Counted from the stretch's first letter, positions 46,529 through 61,977 are shown. The stretch is DNA of 64,000 nt from Brevipalpus yothersi (GCA_003956705.1 QZCP01000612.1:62989-126988), one strand, 5' to 3'. Notes: generated from the letters alone by a model not told the origin. Numbers and translations are program-made.

Positions 46529-49500
46529 GAGAACCTGGATTGCTTGGATGAAGATGGAGAATTTTCGATTCCAATCAAAAGAGAAATAAGCTTGCTACGA
46601 CTTTTCCTGCTGTGTTTATTGCCGACTATATCATGAAATATATCTCACAATATCATGACAAGAGATCACCATTCAAAGAGGATGAACAATGAACACAAAT
46701 TATCATCTCACTCCAAAATCTTCTTCTCTCCACCTTTTTCCTTTTTCCTTCTGCTCTTATCACTTTATCAGTATGAGTTGATGTAATGAATTCCTCTTGT
46801 CCGGAAGTGGTCAACTATCAAACCTTTTATTGGTCCAACAAATGATGACAAGTTGACCAAAGAGAAGTGCTATTATCCGCATCATTTTCACACCTCATTC
46901 TCATCTCTTCCTCTTCTATTCCTCTTCTCTCTCATCTCTAAAGAATTCTCTGGACAAATATCACTGATCCTTACAGCTTTAGGATCTGTATCCTGTTTTC
47001 TATCAAGGCTCAGCTTTGTGATTGTAGAGCGTAAAACTTGTGAGGCGAGCATTTGAAAGATTGCAAACAATGAAACGGATGAAAAAGAAGCATTTGCTTG
47101 CTTGCTCTGATTAAACTTCGCTCAATGGATCTGCAAGATCGACTGAATGCTTCTAATTAAACACAAAATTAATTGATACTCGAGAAGGTGAGGGAAGAAA
47201 AGGGTGAGAAAGAAAAGAAGGAAGAGAATGCAGATGAGGATGCTGGATGCTGGGTGCTGCATAATCGAGAGGATCGCTGCGACAGCTCTCAAAGTGGAGT
47301 TTGAAAAATGACCGTCAATGAAGTTCCATGTGATGAATGAACAATTCACTTTTCACCACATCCTTTTCATTGATCATCCTGTTCAATTATCATCATTATT
47401 CTTTCTCGAATTTATAATTTCAGGCTTAGATAAAGGATACAAAGCAATGCGAAAGATGAGAATGTAACAAATGTTGATCATGATAGCAGCAACATTAGAA
47501 TAAAAACAATAATCATGATAATGTTCTCGAAAACTGGAAGATATTTGTTCATTTTTTGAGCCCAAGATTTAGAGCTTTGAAAACAGAGGAAACACATCAC
47601 ACTTCAAGCATACAGAGCAAGGAAAAGATATTCCTCACTTTTGTGTAAAAAGAAATCTGAAGATTAAACAAAACATTCCAGCTTATTTTCTAGACTATTA
47701 TCATTATTGAAACAGCTGGAAGTGGCCATTCAGATAAGAAGAATTGGCAAAAGAATCGAGTATATTGAAAGCTACAAAAACAGAGAGAAAGCAAAAAGTC
47801 ATATACTTCCGAGTCTGTGAAACTAGTCCAAACTTTGCGACTTTATCCTTCTTACTATTTGCTTATGTACTTGTACTTGTACATGTATTCAGATAATAGT
47901 GCAAACATGTGTTTACTGATTTCAGAATGACATAAGAATGGTTGCAAGCTAGAATCTAGAGGTGAAGAAAGATCTGAAAACATACTAGTTTGTGGTTCGG
48001 AGCAGTCTTCTAGCAGTTGTGTATGTAAAACGCTTTGAACTTGGTATGCCACACTTAAGGTTGCTTTTCAAATGATCAAACTTTGCATGATAAACGCTAA
48101 TTTGCATACATTCAAAGTGATTTTGTGGAGAGGAAAGAAGTCATTATTCGGTTCACTTTCACTTTTGTGTCTTTCATTCATCAATAGAACAGAGACCATT
48201 TGCCCATCTATACATGCGTTCGAAACTATTCTTGGGAGATACAAAGTTATTCTTGCCTAACATGGCAGATTCTTACGAATATTCAAACGAAATACTCGAA
48301 TTGGTTTGATTTTAGGTGATCAAGAAACTAAATCTTGGCACAAAATGCTTGCAACAACAAGCTGCTGACCATACTTCTTCCCTTTTTATTTTGTGAGGCT
48401 TATAGAAATAGCCAAAAAGAGAAAGAGAAAAAGAGAGAGAGCAATTACAACCAATTAATTACTACAGCTTTTAGGGTAGAAGAAAGGCACGAAATGAAGC
48501 CAAAAGTGAAGAAGTGCAAATGATTCAGTAAGATCAAGTGGCTCGGATGAGAATAGATGGAAGAGGAGGTGTGAGAAGGTTGGATAGAGTGAAAACAAAT
48601 GGAAGATAATGGTGATGATAATTTGTTACTTTTGAGGGAATACAAATTTTTCAGCAGAGAAATACGAAAATTGCATTGAGTGTGTGGAGAAAATTTTCTT
48701 GGAATCAAATCATAACTATAAAATGAATATCAAAGCGGTTGAGAAACTATGAATCTCTGTTATATGCATGCAAAAACAAATATCCAAGAGAATCCATAAA
48801 TATCACAAAGCTAAATAATGAAATAGGTGATGATCTAGCTGAGTGGATTCAAGAAAAAATGCAAACACAAATAAAGAAAGCAAATGAGTTTATTACATAT
48901 GAGAGGGGAGCTCCCCTCTCATATCCTAGGATAACAGATCATAAGTAAAAAAAATGGAGATGAAAATGAAGATAAACGCCTAAGAAGCGAAAAAAAAAAT
49001 AAGCGAGAAACTTAGCATGTTTAGGAACTGAACTCAATTACACTTCCATTTCATGAGAACATTTCGTTCCCTTTCTTTTCTCTTTTTCAGATCATTTTGA
49101 CCTATATTTTTGAGTAAATGTACTCCTTCTCTCGCTTCATTGACTCTTTTTTGTCCTCAATTGCCTTTCAGTTCCCTTCTTCCACAAACCATTGAAAGTG
49201 AAATCAAGTAGACAATCATTGATAGTTCCTCTCAGAGGAATACAAGCTTCCCCAGTACTACATCTGTATTAATAGAAATGGTAGTATCTGTTGCTGAATT
49301 AGATGGATATTCATTCATATTTTCTGTGTTCATACATGTTCATACATGTATTTGAACTGTAAAAACACCTGATGGGTAAATAATGCGGATCAATTCTCAC
49401 CAGGAGAAACTTCTCAGCGGTAAAATCAGCTAATATGATTTCTGAAGTCATCTCTAAGGAAAAGAGATGGATGATTTCTCTCGACTATCATATCTAAATC

Positions 49501-49670
49501 TAATTCAATTCCACCTCTTCGAGTGCGCTGTGCCTCAGTTTTTCACCTGAAGACTGACTCAAGAATGATACTCGAATATCCATGGCAAAATATCGCGGGC
49601 TTTGCCAAAACATTGCTTAATTTTTATAGCAAAGCCATGAGGAATGATTCTTCCCTCATAACATTGAAAG

Positions 49671-49672
<2 letters not shown>

Positions 49673-49742
<70 letters not shown>
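49673..49742. repeat. (GA)35 microsatellite
   Basis: Uninterrupted GA run of ~70 bp, inverted relative to the (CT)n at 50020-50069. Confidence 0.97.
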
Positions 49743-49744
<2 letters not shown>

Positions 49745-50015
49745 GAACAGATAGTTGAATGTTTTCTCGTCATTCATGATAATACTTTGACTTTGTGATT
49801 TTATCCTCTCTCCAAGCTCATCTCTCTCCTCTCGTTCCCATCATGCTTTTTCACTTTTTTCTACTCCAAACATTCCATCTTCCTCCCTCTTCTATCTTTT
49901 AACTTCTATTCTCTAGTCAATGTAATTTTTCTCTCTCCATCTATTGACTCTTGTGCTTATAAATTCATTTGTTTTCACGCTAAAACCATTTCATGCCCTA
50001 CCAAGTATCCATCAT

Positions 50016-50019
<4 letters not shown>

Positions 50020-50069
<50 letters not shown>
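50020..50069. repeat. (CT)25 microsatellite
   Basis: Uninterrupted CT run of ~50 bp, about 280 bp from the inverted GA run to its left. Confidence 0.97.
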
Positions 50070-50071
<2 letters not shown>

Positions 50072-53000
50072 CTATTCGGAATCATTCTACACCATATCAT
50101 CTGCTTATCTTCACTTTTCCTTTGATATTCCAACAGATCCATATTTGCTCACTCATTCCTCCTCGATCTTCTACCAACGCTTATTATTATTGCTATCATT
50201 ATAGCCATTATTTTACATCAGGAGAAAGGCTCAGATTGGCTTCATTATTATGCAAAAAATGTATCAAAAAAGAAATTCAAAGTCAATCATTTACAGTGTT
50301 CAAAGAATGGCAAGAATAACTTTCACCTCCCATCAAGATACAAAAAAGCAAAGCGAAACAAAAAATAAGATCAACTCAGGCCAGTGAATTTTGTTGGAAA
50401 GGTTTCTATCAGAAGAGTGATATGAGTGGAAGAGAGTAATTCTCTAGTCTATTTGCTTCTACCAAGTACAGTACATAGCCTCAGGGGATGTTGTAATAAT
50501 CAAATTACATGAAAAAAAACAATTAAAGCTCACTTTCTGTCGCTCTTTTTTTCCAGCTTCTAGTGTGTCAACTCACTTTGTTGAAGCTCAATACTTCATG
50601 TTCAATATGCACCTCATTCATCGACCACAATCGAATGCTTATTCATCTAATTAGTCTTCTCTCCTCAAATATTCTCTGTTCTCACTGCATACTCTTGCTA
50701 AGAATTATTCATCTTCAACAGCCATTAGATAAAGAAAAAAAGTAAACCCTTTGATTCTGTCATTTCCACGACCAAAGTTCCGAGTTCCATGGGTTACATC
50801 TATTGTTTCCACACAGAGTAGATAGAACCTTGGTGAAGCTTCTCCTCAACCACCAGAGACACAATTCACCGAATGATTAAATCATCTAATCAACAGAAAT
50901 ATAAAAGCATTTCGCTTTTTTACTTCATCTTCTAGCCTCTCAGCAGCAGTACATGGCAGCTAACGCACAGAAGAATGTAGATCGATGAAAAATGCCGAGT
51001 TTGTTGCTACATTGTCTTCAATTAATTACAACCACTGGGTTATTTTTAATTAAATCATTTGCTTAATTATTTTCGGAAAAGTTTTCCTTTCATAATTGGC
51101 AGCCTATTGACAAGAAAAGTGTGAATATTTTTCATCTGCATTCATCTGCATACTTAAACGCATAAACTCTTGCTGTTTTGGGCGTTCTGTTGTCCAACTC
51201 AAGCCACATCATTTACAGAGGCCTTTGGAATCAAGTAGGAAGAGTGTTGAGAATGAATGAAAAAGGTGAAAAAAAGTTGCATTCACATCAGAATGACACA
51301 CACTGTTAAGAAGAGAAATTAATTATTCAATTTAATTTAGACCACGATCGCCGACATTTTTCAGCATTTTAGGGTATATTGTAATCAATTATGCATGAAT
51401 AATTAGTCTTTACAAACTTTTCTTCAGTTTTTCCCAGGAAAACTAGTGGCTCTCTCTCTCTCTCTGTTTCAAGATCGAGGGCTTGGACATTCCTTTGCCC
51501 ACAACCAAAAATGGAACGTTGCTGGATCCATTTCGGAAAAGATGATCAGGATAGATTTGAAATAGCTTTTTCGCCCTTAAAAAAGATGCATCATAATAAA
51601 ATAAATGTGATCATGAAATATAGATATCTCAGTTTGAATAGGAACCGATCCTATTATTAACTGAAGTAAGGATTAAAAACAGTCAAAGCTTGTTGACCTA
51701 GCCTCAGGCCATTAGCTAGTTTCTTTCTGATCTTTTCTCTAGAATTTTGAGAACTTTTCAAAACACAGAAGTTATGGTGAATGAGTAGGAGTAGAAAAGT
51801 AGAAAAATTTAAACAAGAGAAATAAGAATAGAGAAAGAGAGAAAGTAAGTCGTCAAGAGAATACGAGTGAATATACCTTCCAGGCACCAAGGCGAGGTGA
51901 TCAATTCGTTTGGACCAAGAGTTCAGATAGCAGTGTGACATCTACTAATTGTAAGTGATATGAAGGCTACTTGATGGATCAAGTTGAAAAAGTAAATATT
52001 TAATTTTCATTGAGATTTGTCTCTCAATATGCAGATTAGTATAGACTGGTTATTTGAAAAGATTCAACACATAACTGTTCTGATCAATATCTGTTCAGCA
52101 AGTTGAGCATGAAAAGATTCTCAGAAACGTCGAGCCCACGATGTGAGCCAGTGAATGTAATTTTAGCTTAACTCTACAATTCGTACAAGATGAACCCTAG
52201 AAAATGAAGTACATTTGAAACACCGAAGGAGTGGCGAAAAAGCTATCAGCTCAAAGTGATCATTTTTTCTTCTTCTTCTTCTCAACATTCGTACTGAATC
52301 AAGTGGAAACATTTGAGTAATAGAAAAGTAACCGAAAAACAATGAGGTTTCACTCAAAATTATCTGTTCAGAAATCAATTTAATTGAAATGAGGTGTGCA
52401 ATTGTTATTTGGAGATGTAGAAAAGAAATTCTCAGTTAGGCTAGTTTTTTTAATTGAGCTTGACCATTCCTCTTTTTCTTGTTTTCGATAGCCGTAGGAA
52501 TTGGAAAACTTCTTTTGCTTGTAGATGGCTGAATTTGGGAATGGATGGTTTATTGCCGCAAGTATTTCTTCAGGATTTCCAGATACTATCGAAAAATTCA
52601 TATTTTTCACCAGAAACCTTTCTGTGAATGATTATGATTCAGGTTGGTATTGTACTACTGTTCTTTCTCAACATGTGCTCTTTCAGGCTTCAGTGAATTC
52701 GTCGTTATTGGTCCCTTAGAACCACGATAATTTCGGATCAAACTTGAACATTATGCATTATATGATTAGACAAGAATCATGATAAATAATCGGAGATTTA
52801 GGAGAGTTCCCTAGTTTAGTAGAAGATTTATCCGCTCATGATTCAAAAGAACTCCTATTGAATGTTCACTCTCAAATAAGAGCCTGTTTTGAGGCTTCGC
52901 TTAGAATGGCACGGAAATTGTGGACAATCAAGATGATTATAATGGGATGGAGATCACGAATTCTTTCGCCTCGAAAACATTTCTTTTCGCTTTGAAATCA

Positions 53001-53458
53001 GTCAAATATCTGGTATATAAACTACCTCAGCACGCGTACGAGCACACTTTTGAGGCCAAATGAGATCTTCTCAACTATCTTTCGCATCTGTTTGTGTCCG
53101 CATTTTGGCGCCAATTCTACCTCATTCGGTGACTTATGAGGTATACAAAAGAATCACAAAAGATCATCTTTTTCTCTTTTTTTCTCCTTTTTTCTCCTTC
53201 TTCTTCGAATCATGACTAGATCATCATCGAGCATTCAAAGGCTCAAGCTTACCACAACCGAGAGATGGATCAGTATCAGTATCATAAGTTCGTCAACAGC
53301 TCAGTTGGAAGTATTCGTTTTCCTCTTCTGTTTTGACGGGCTCAGCAGCAGATGTAAATCAGCTCTCAAATGAAGCCAAGAAGAGTGGCCACGACTAAAG
53401 CTGAGTTTTTGAGCCTCTTTCTACCTCAAAAATACGACTAATCACAAAATGAATGATA

Positions 53459-53460
<2 letters not shown>

Positions 53461-53533
<73 letters not shown>
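53461..53533. repeat. (GA)36 microsatellite
   Basis: Uninterrupted GA run of ~73 bp. Confidence 0.97.
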
Positions 53534-53537
<4 letters not shown>

Positions 53538-56500
53538 TTTTAAATAAAAAATGGAGCAACAATCACGAAAAAACGCTCTTGGTGATCCATACAATAGAAG
53601 CATATTTCATACTCCATTATGAGCTATGGGCTCAGATGTAGTACAGATAGATGAGCTTTAGGAGTATCTAGAATGTTGAGGGCCTTTTCTCTATCTGATG
53701 CAGATAAAATGAGTGAGAAATACTTTTTTGATTGGATTTCGAATATCAGTCCAATATATTCAAGTATGCATGTAGATGAAAAAACTTGCCCCTTGAGCCA
53801 TTGGAGATTCAATTATCATTTGAGGTTTCTCTTTTTCTCCTAGTTTCACCAAACCACACACCAAACCATCACAAACCATGAATGTATTCTCATTATCACA
53901 TCGAAAGCCTTCGAACATGACCACAAACATCAATTCTGCCTTCTCATTTCGAGGCCTCATATTCTGTGGATTTAGCAGCTTCTATCAGCTCTAGATCATA
54001 GGTGAGGCTGAGCAATCATTATTATATTCACTATTATCACTATTATAACCATGATGATTGAATCGAGGCGAGACCAGAAAAATTGTTATTGATAATGATT
54101 TGCTTTACGATCCTGCTGATAGATTAACGAATGGAAGCAAAATGAATAACATTGATACCAATGTTTTCTCACCCTATTCATATCACGTTGATGATTCTGA
54201 TGATATGCCTCAGACCATAAAGCTTGTGAGGTAAGAATGCAATAGTAATAATAAATCATTGCTCTCTATCCCCGTTTGGCTTCATAGAAAAAGGCTTGAT
54301 GGAACTCGACTCATAAGGTCATATTTGTAAAAATATAAACAGCGTGATTCTATCAAACTGTATTGGACCAAAGATATCTCAGACATTCGTCGATGAATCA
54401 AGTATAAATGAAAGTTTCTAAGAAATCCCATGATGAACCAATCAGGACCAATGTCTCATGAAGAAATTCCCAATGAAGGATTCAATCTAGTAATTTAGAT
54501 GAGGCATTTCAGATGTCGCAAAAAATTTAATCTTGAGTAATCGATTTTATCTGAGAAGTCAGACCGATAGTCATCCTTAGTAGTTCAAAAACCGTAAGAT
54601 AGTCAAGTTCAGAGTTGGACGAAACAATCAATGGTATAATACCATTGGTATTAATAATTACAGTTGCTTCTCCTATGAGAAGATACAGTTAAAAAGAATT
54701 CAAAAAACATCCATCATTCCCTGATGCCATGAGAATATTCGATATTCTCTCAGAAAATGTTTGTTCACGCATTCAACACTATATATCATCCAAAGTTATC
54801 TTCTTCGTTGTGAATTATCATTCTTCTGCAGCGTTCAGGTGTAAAATGTTGAGCACATCAGCTTTATAGTGCTGCACAATAGTGAAAATGATAGATCTTG
54901 ATAGATCTGACTTGGTTCAAGTTTTAGAAGGTGAGTTCGAATTTCATATCAAATTTTGAAAACATCTTCTGAATGAGCTGAGCTGTATGGAATCTGTATG
55001 AAATTCTCTCTCTAGAATATTCATTATTCTCTGAATCATCAATTATCATTCACAAAAAGATGACAAATAAGATAGAATACCATGTAGAGAGAACGTCGAG
55101 AGGCTGATCTTTTGCTCTTTTGGATTCGATTTCATTGAATATTTCAGCATTAATGGTTTGAATTAAATTTTTCAGATTCTCATAAAACTTCCGTATTTTC
55201 CTTTTGATGCACAGCTTTGAGCATTCTTCATTGTTCCCTAGGTAAAGAGCTCAACAATACCGATACCTGTAAGACTTTCGATTGTATTGCAATCTTGCTC
55301 AACATAGTTAGGTAGCAGTTTTCATCTCCATATTTTTCTAACTAAACACACTTTGGAAACTATTCATGAGCAATGTGAAATTCAATACAGTCAGCTGGAT
55401 AGTTCAGAGAAGGTATGAAAGAGTTTCCTTGGTTCAAGATACAGGATGTAGATTCGCAATCACAGAACTAATGTTCGAAGTATGTAATGAATTTAACGAA
55501 AAAGTCGCATACAATCGTGAGTATGCTCAACACTATGCCCAATATCCTGATCTTATCACCAATACCTGATATTAGGATGATAGTTGTGCTTCAGCATGAA
55601 TTGAATGATTGAATATTAATCACTTGAATTATCGTTACTGGCTAAACGAGTAGCAGTATTGGTGTGGACAAGATAAAGCCAAAAAGTTACTTCATGTTGA
55701 CAGTTGATTACGATGGGCAGCTCTCGATAATCTCACGAGATGATAATTTTTATGTGCTATCCAATCAAGAGTAAATTCTTACAACATATAACATAACATC
55801 GAATGATCAGAATCAGCCTTGAGGCTTGCTAGATAACTACATCAATTGCTACTATATCAAAAAAGAGCAAGAAAAAGTATTGCACTTACCTTGCTGTTGT
55901 ACAATCTTTATACAGAACATCAAAATCTTTAGTTGACAATAGTTAAGATCATTTTGTGAAAATTCTGTTGAACAGTTGATACACCTGATATCGCATCTGA
56001 AAAATTTGCTGGTGGAACTGTTCACAATTCTTGATAAACAACACCAAACCAAACTTGAATCGACATGACTCACCTGATAGTTTTTCCTTGGGATACTCCT
56101 TCGCGCTAGTCTTCAGATTCCTCTCCTTTGCAGATTTGATGAGGTATACTAGGTCCATTTCCAGAATTGAACAGATTCATTTATAACCATAAATTGGAAT
56201 ATCTATTCTCTGATTCATTTGTATTTCAAATGAGAATGAACAATAGAAGAATGCAGAAGAAGTGCTAAAACATTAAACTATCTGTATTTTGTGATGAAAG
56301 AGAAGGAGAAAGAGAAAGAGAAATAGAACAACGAAAGTATAGGATACGTTCGAGTCAGTACATTTTCTTAGGCACACTGCACTACTATAACGTGAGTAGG
56401 TATTGTTGATAAGGTTCCTGGCATTGTTGAGATACTACTGTTGATATTCACACAAAATCATTTCAAAACATAATCCAAAAGTCATAAAAAACAGATAATA

Positions 56501-57832
56501 GAAACCGAAAAGGAGATTCCAATCGAAAAGCCACCTAATCACATGATTAAATTCATTATAATATTAAGATACCAGTAAATGGAACATCATGTGACTCTAG
56601 GAAAAGGCTCCATGGAACACTATCGCTGAACACTTGTTCGATGATATTGGACCTCTTGATACATGTAGCATATCTTGACGATATTGGAAGAGAGAAATGA
56701 AAAGAGAGAAAGAGAGAGGTGAAAAGAGTAAAGGTGATCGAGGGAGTTCCATGCAAGAGAACAGAATTTAAGGAACTCGTGTTCTCATCATCATCTCATA
56801 CTGAAATGCTCTCTCTCATCCATAAGGCGCGAGCCACGAGCTCTCAGCTATTCTCCTCTCTATCGAGTATCGATACAGCATCCACCATCGATCAGAGGCT
56901 CAGATGATCAGAATGGAGTATCATGGAGGAGGAGGATGAGGAAGATGAGGGCTGAAAGTATTGTATATCGATTCATGGAAAGGCGAGATGATGATGAGAA
57001 GAAGATGAAAATTTGAAGGAGGATAAACAGGGGTTGGAGGAGGGGAATCGAAGATAGAAAGTGAGCGAGACTAAGAGAGAGAGAGAGACGGTCAGAATTA
57101 AAAAGTGAGATTGAAGAGAGACAAGGAGAGAGGGAGAGAGAGGGGTGTTCATATATCGGCTGGGGGGAGACTGTGGCTAGAAGGGGGTTGAGGGGAGAGA
57201 GAGATGATGATCTTGATGGAAGATGAGGAAAGATTTGATAAACATTATCGACACTAGCTTTTATGCATCGAAAGAAATAGAAGGAGCACAAGAGAGATCG
57301 ATCATGTGGAATGCTTATGCAGCTTGTAGTTCATCATAAATACCATTATATTGGGTGCTCAAAGTGCAAGGCGAGCCCAAAACCTCAAAAAAGTGCTTCT
57401 CCGTGTGATCTCGTCAAGGCTGACTCGACGAGGTCCATCATTGTCACTACTTTAGATAGCAACCTCAATGGTCACCTTAATCTATATGGGAATAACCCCC
57501 CAATTCTAGCAAGGGATGTCCTTTGACGAGTATTTAGACTGTCGAATCTTCTATGGAAAGAAAGTGAATCAAAGTACTTCAAGGCTTTCTAATTTTGTGA
57601 AACGAATTTGGGTATCATCGAGTCGGTAAAGTACAGTGTAGTTATTTTTCTATCGATAATGATTTCAAAATTTAACACAGTTTCTTGATCTGCCTCTACT
57701 TCACTTCTACTTTATCAGAAGGATCTACCTGGTACTCTCAATCAGATCACCTCCCAGTGATAGGAGGAACTACTTTTTCCATTCTGAATGTTATTGATGC
57801 TAATCAACCATTTACACTAGTTTGAACCACAA

Positions 57833-58121
57833 ACTCATCGAGAATGCAAAGTGGCCTAACGTTAGGCTCTCTAGATGCCTACGCCAGAGGATGAAATGGA
57901 AAAAAGGTTTGGATCGCGATCAGTTATGCTACATATTTTGTTTCTCGCTTTTGCTTTATTATCAAACATATTCTATTCGATTGTGGGCTATGTGAATGGA
58001 AGAGATTGATGGGGCCAGCTTGAAGGCCACAAAATTTTATGGCAGCTCTGCCATTGCACCAACAAGAGACAGGCTACATGAGTCTTTAAAAAAAGCGCAA
58101 CAAAAGGCATACAAACCCGAG

Positions 58122-58186
<65 letters not shown>

Positions 58187-58265
58187 GAAAGCGAAGCCGG
58201 TAAACTGATTGCTTACTGGCGCTTATCCACTAACAAATGATATATTCGAATCATTTGAATATGTT
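57833..58265. repeat. Duplicated unit, copy 1
   Basis: About 430 bp closely similar to 63097-63580, in the same orientation. Shared landmarks are CTCATCGAG and AAAGTGGCCT at the left, CCAGCTTGAAGGCCACAAAA in the middle, AAAAAAGCGCAACAAAAGGC and a GA tract, then GACTGGAAAGCGAAGCCG and TTGCTTACTGGCGCTTATCC. Similarity may extend weakly beyond both ends. No terminal inverted repeats or coding function are recognised; its origin (mobile element or segmental duplication) is open. Confidence 0.85.
58125..58183. repeat. (GA)n tract inside duplicated unit copy 1
   Basis: GA run of ~59 bp at the same internal position as the GA tract in copy 2 (63467-63498), which is shorter. Confidence 0.95.
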
Positions 58266-61200
58266 TCCATCTTCAATCGAAGCTTCTTTTCTTTTCTTAT
58301 TCTCTGTTGCTCAGAAGTATGCACTACTTTTTCCCCTGTATTTTTGACACTTCTTCAAATGAAGATGAGAGCAAAAAATACTCAAAATTCTCTTCTCACC
58401 CCCGTGAACCTTGACATCAAATTTTGTGAACTTGAAGTGCTCTAGCCCTGTAAGCCAATATTTTCTTCTCCCTCTCACAATGTTACACAAAATTTGGCTT
58501 GATTGGACAATCCTATTTGCCAGTGGCATCGGGATCACGATTCCACTCTATTCCATAGAATTGTTGCATACGAACTTTATCCTGAAATGCAAATTTATGC
58601 ATGATCTTCTGTCAAATGTCAAAACAATCAGCATTCCCAGGAAGAAAAAAATCCTCAAACGAGGCAATTTTTCACCACTTCTGTCAGCTCAAAAGTAATG
58701 AGGAACAATCCCGAGAAAAGAAAAGTTTTTATAGTTTTTATTCATTTTTTTAGCCCAACATCAGACTTTACCTGGAGGATAAAAAAGTATACAATTGTGT
58801 TTGGGTCTCTCTCTCTCTCTCTCTCTCTCTCCGATACCTTGAGGCATGAAAAAATTTTCCACTCTCCCAAGTAAAGACTAGCTGAAAAAAATGAGCTATC
58901 ATGTTCACTTTGGTAGAACATCTCTTTTTCTTCCTCCTCTTCTTCTTCTCTTCTTTCTCCTCATCTTCTAATATCTACTCTCTCCCTCTTTCTCTCTCTC
59001 TCTCTTTCTCTTCTTTCTCAATGGCCTGCCAATAAACGACGTGTGTTCACCTGCCTTATCATTAACTTTTTCTGGTATGTTTACATGATTTTAAGTTGGG
59101 TTTTGGAGGAGGAGGAAAAGAGATGGAAATGTTCCATAGATGAGGAGAGAGAGAAAAAAAAATGGATCGTTTTGGGGATAAAAGTTAAAAATTTTGCCCC
59201 AAAATGACGCAAAAGGAAAACATTGTGTAAAAGAAGATAAAGAAGAAGCAAAATGAATGGAGAGAGAAAGAGGAGAGGCTGGTCCACAGAATGTTGTCTT
59301 AATGTGCCTCTCTGTAATAATAATAGTAATAATAATAATACTGGAAAAAGAGGATAGGAAAAATGATATATTTCCCCTGTACTTATGTGTTTGATGAAAT
59401 TACTAACTTTTTACCAAGATGTAATCGGAAAACGATATTCTGTTCTCAGACACATGTAGACATATTAGAAAGCTCGTTTGTGGAAATATAATTTTGTCTA
59501 TAATCTTTCATCATTTCACAAAATTGATGAGATTCTCTTTATTGCATAGAATTTAGCACTACTCATTCTCAAACATTTTCAATCTAGTCAATGTCTTCTA
59601 GGCACATTTATCATGAAGATTTTCCAAAAATTGTTTTCATTTTATCTAACTTTGAATTGATATACTTCCAATAGGAGAATTGATATTTTGGAAATAAGAA
59701 TTGACACAGTAAATTCACGAAGCTTCCACAGGAAATAAGATTTTAAAGTTGATTTTTTCTCCATAAAATTCATGTTTTTTTCCCTTAAAACATCAAAAAT
59801 TTCGCCTCACAATACAGTTTTCTATCAAATACAACTTATCATTCGATTATTGCTAGCCTCGAGACTCAAATTATCCGATGTGGAGCAAAAAAAGAATTTT
59901 TTTTCAAAAAAAATAGGTCATTTTGAAGAAAAAAATTTGGGGAAAAAAACTAGAAAAATAGCTAAAACCAATAAATCAACAAATATCTAGAGGCTGAAAT
60001 CAGACAAGCGCCTTCTTTTCCTCCTTATCAACTATCTTTGTTCGTTGTTTATTGAATATACAATGCAATATGATACAATTGCACGTGTTTCGATAATATT
60101 TCATTTTTATTTTTTTTCTTCACCCACTAAAGAGAGCTAACCATCAGCATTTTGGGTGAGAATAAATGCTCTTTGGCTTCAAGAATTTGATGGTCAATTC
60201 ATATTGAAGATGAGCAGAAAACCTCATGGATATTTGACGGATAAAAGACCCTCCTCATCCAAGTTGAATAATGATTTATCATCATCAATAGAGTCAAAGG
60301 ATATCATCATCGTTTATACACACACATACAAAATGATGATGCAATGATTAATGAATGCAAAGTGGTCAGTATTGTGTGCCTTTTATTCCCATCTTTGATC
60401 TGCCTAAAATGATTCTACCAACATGTTTATGCGTGGTCAAATGTTTGCATTCTCGAACCGAATGACAAATGTACTAACTTTTGTCCATATGAAGGCGTGA
60501 TGTAATGGCTTTTTCGCTCTACAACCATCTTGCTGTATCTAATAACAGAGTTCTGGGAATAAATAGTGTTCAGTTTGATAGTCAATGCCCTAGAAAATAT
60601 CTATTCCATGAAAACTCTGATTAAATATCACATCTGACCAGTTATTAATATATTACTTCAAATATGAGTTCGATTGATGTGAGCTATATAGTCTAACAAA
60701 ATTTGAAAACAAAGTCTTAGTGAAATACATCTCTAAATGATTGGTAACAACGATTGAAATGACAAGATACTAACTTCAGTATAGAATAGAAATAGACTTA
60801 CAACTTTGTTAGTATGCAAATTTCTGTGTATAGAAATGAAGAAAAAAATAGAAAAAAGTGATCTTGATTGGAGATGATGGCTATGGTTGGCAATCATTGT
60901 GGATCATCTTGCTCCTCAGTCTGTACATTCATTTATCATCTTCATAATTTTGACAAACTTGCCCATAGTAAACTTGATATTTGCAATTTGAACTATCTTC
61001 CGGATCTTTTTGATAGATGTGAAATTTCGCCTCTATTCCATCAAAGATCACTTTCCTTTTGAGTTTACAGATGTGGAACACATTCCTGATATTAAGACAA
61101 TAGCATTTTTTGTGGACCTTTCTTCAGTAAAGATCACAAAGTTTCACTCGTGGAGACTCGAAATATGTGTGTATCTGTATGTATCTATGGCAAGTGAAGA

Positions 61201-61920
61201 TGCAAACTGTGTTCTTCTTCAGCAATCTCTTGGAATTTGGCAACTTTGTTACAACCTTCTTGGAGCCGAAAAGAAATATGTAAAGTAGCAAGCCTAATTA
61301 TACAGTAATTAATCAAACGAAATATGGATATTCATGCCGCTAATTTGGGAACGAAAAAGTGAAATGCGGATCCAGATAGATAGAGCGAAAAAATATTTCT
61401 CTCAATTCTCGAGAGACCAATGAATCTATAGTATACTTCATGAAATATACACCAGATTGTTTGCTTTTGCTCTTTTGCATGCCAAAAGATGAAAGTGAGG
61501 ATAAAAAAACCCAAAAATTTATCCTAATAAGTTCATTGATTGAATCAAAGCCAAACCTCCGAGCCTTCAAGATATTCTTTGAAATCTCAGATGAACAATT
61601 ATTCTTTTCAGCTTTTCACTCTTGGTGCACAGCTATCTTGTCCAGTCAAAGAATGTACATCAAACATTCTGTGAACACAAAGACATCGATACAGTGATAA
61701 GGAATATTCGTCGTTGGAAGGATGATTAGAACAACGGATGTCAATGAATGAGAAAACAATAGACAATGGAAGGGCTTCCAAAAGCAATTGAATCTGCATT
61801 TGATGGCCACAGTTTCACTTGTCATTTACAACAGGACATGCCAAAAGGGTTGAATGCAGTGAAAACGTTTTTTGCCTCCTTCAACTGTGATCGCTTTATG
61901 GGTTTTACTGAATAAGCATT

Positions 61921-61977
<57 letters not shown>

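Larger units (their letters stand above)
42738..57770. other. Gene-poor region with simple repeats
   Basis: About 15 kb without a recognised gene. It is dominated by AT-rich sequence with GA/CT tracts and polypyrimidine blocks. A GC-richer block near 56820-56900 could be regulatory but has no coding signal I can support. Confidence 0.4.

Noticed and set aside
48739..48948. A 69-residue frame with plausible amino-acid composition
   Set aside because: No recognised domain, no splice context, and an AT-rich composition like its surroundings.
57311..57526. A 71-residue frame with CSKCKASPKP
   Set aside because: Suggestive of a zinc-knuckle-like pair, but too few cysteines, no family match and no exon signals.
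57700..57830. A frame reading STWYSQSDHLPVIGG, reminiscent of the SDH motif at the end of APE-type LINE endonucleases
   Set aside because: The open frame is short, no other endonuclease or reverse-transcriptase motif is adjacent, and a six-residue match can arise by chance.
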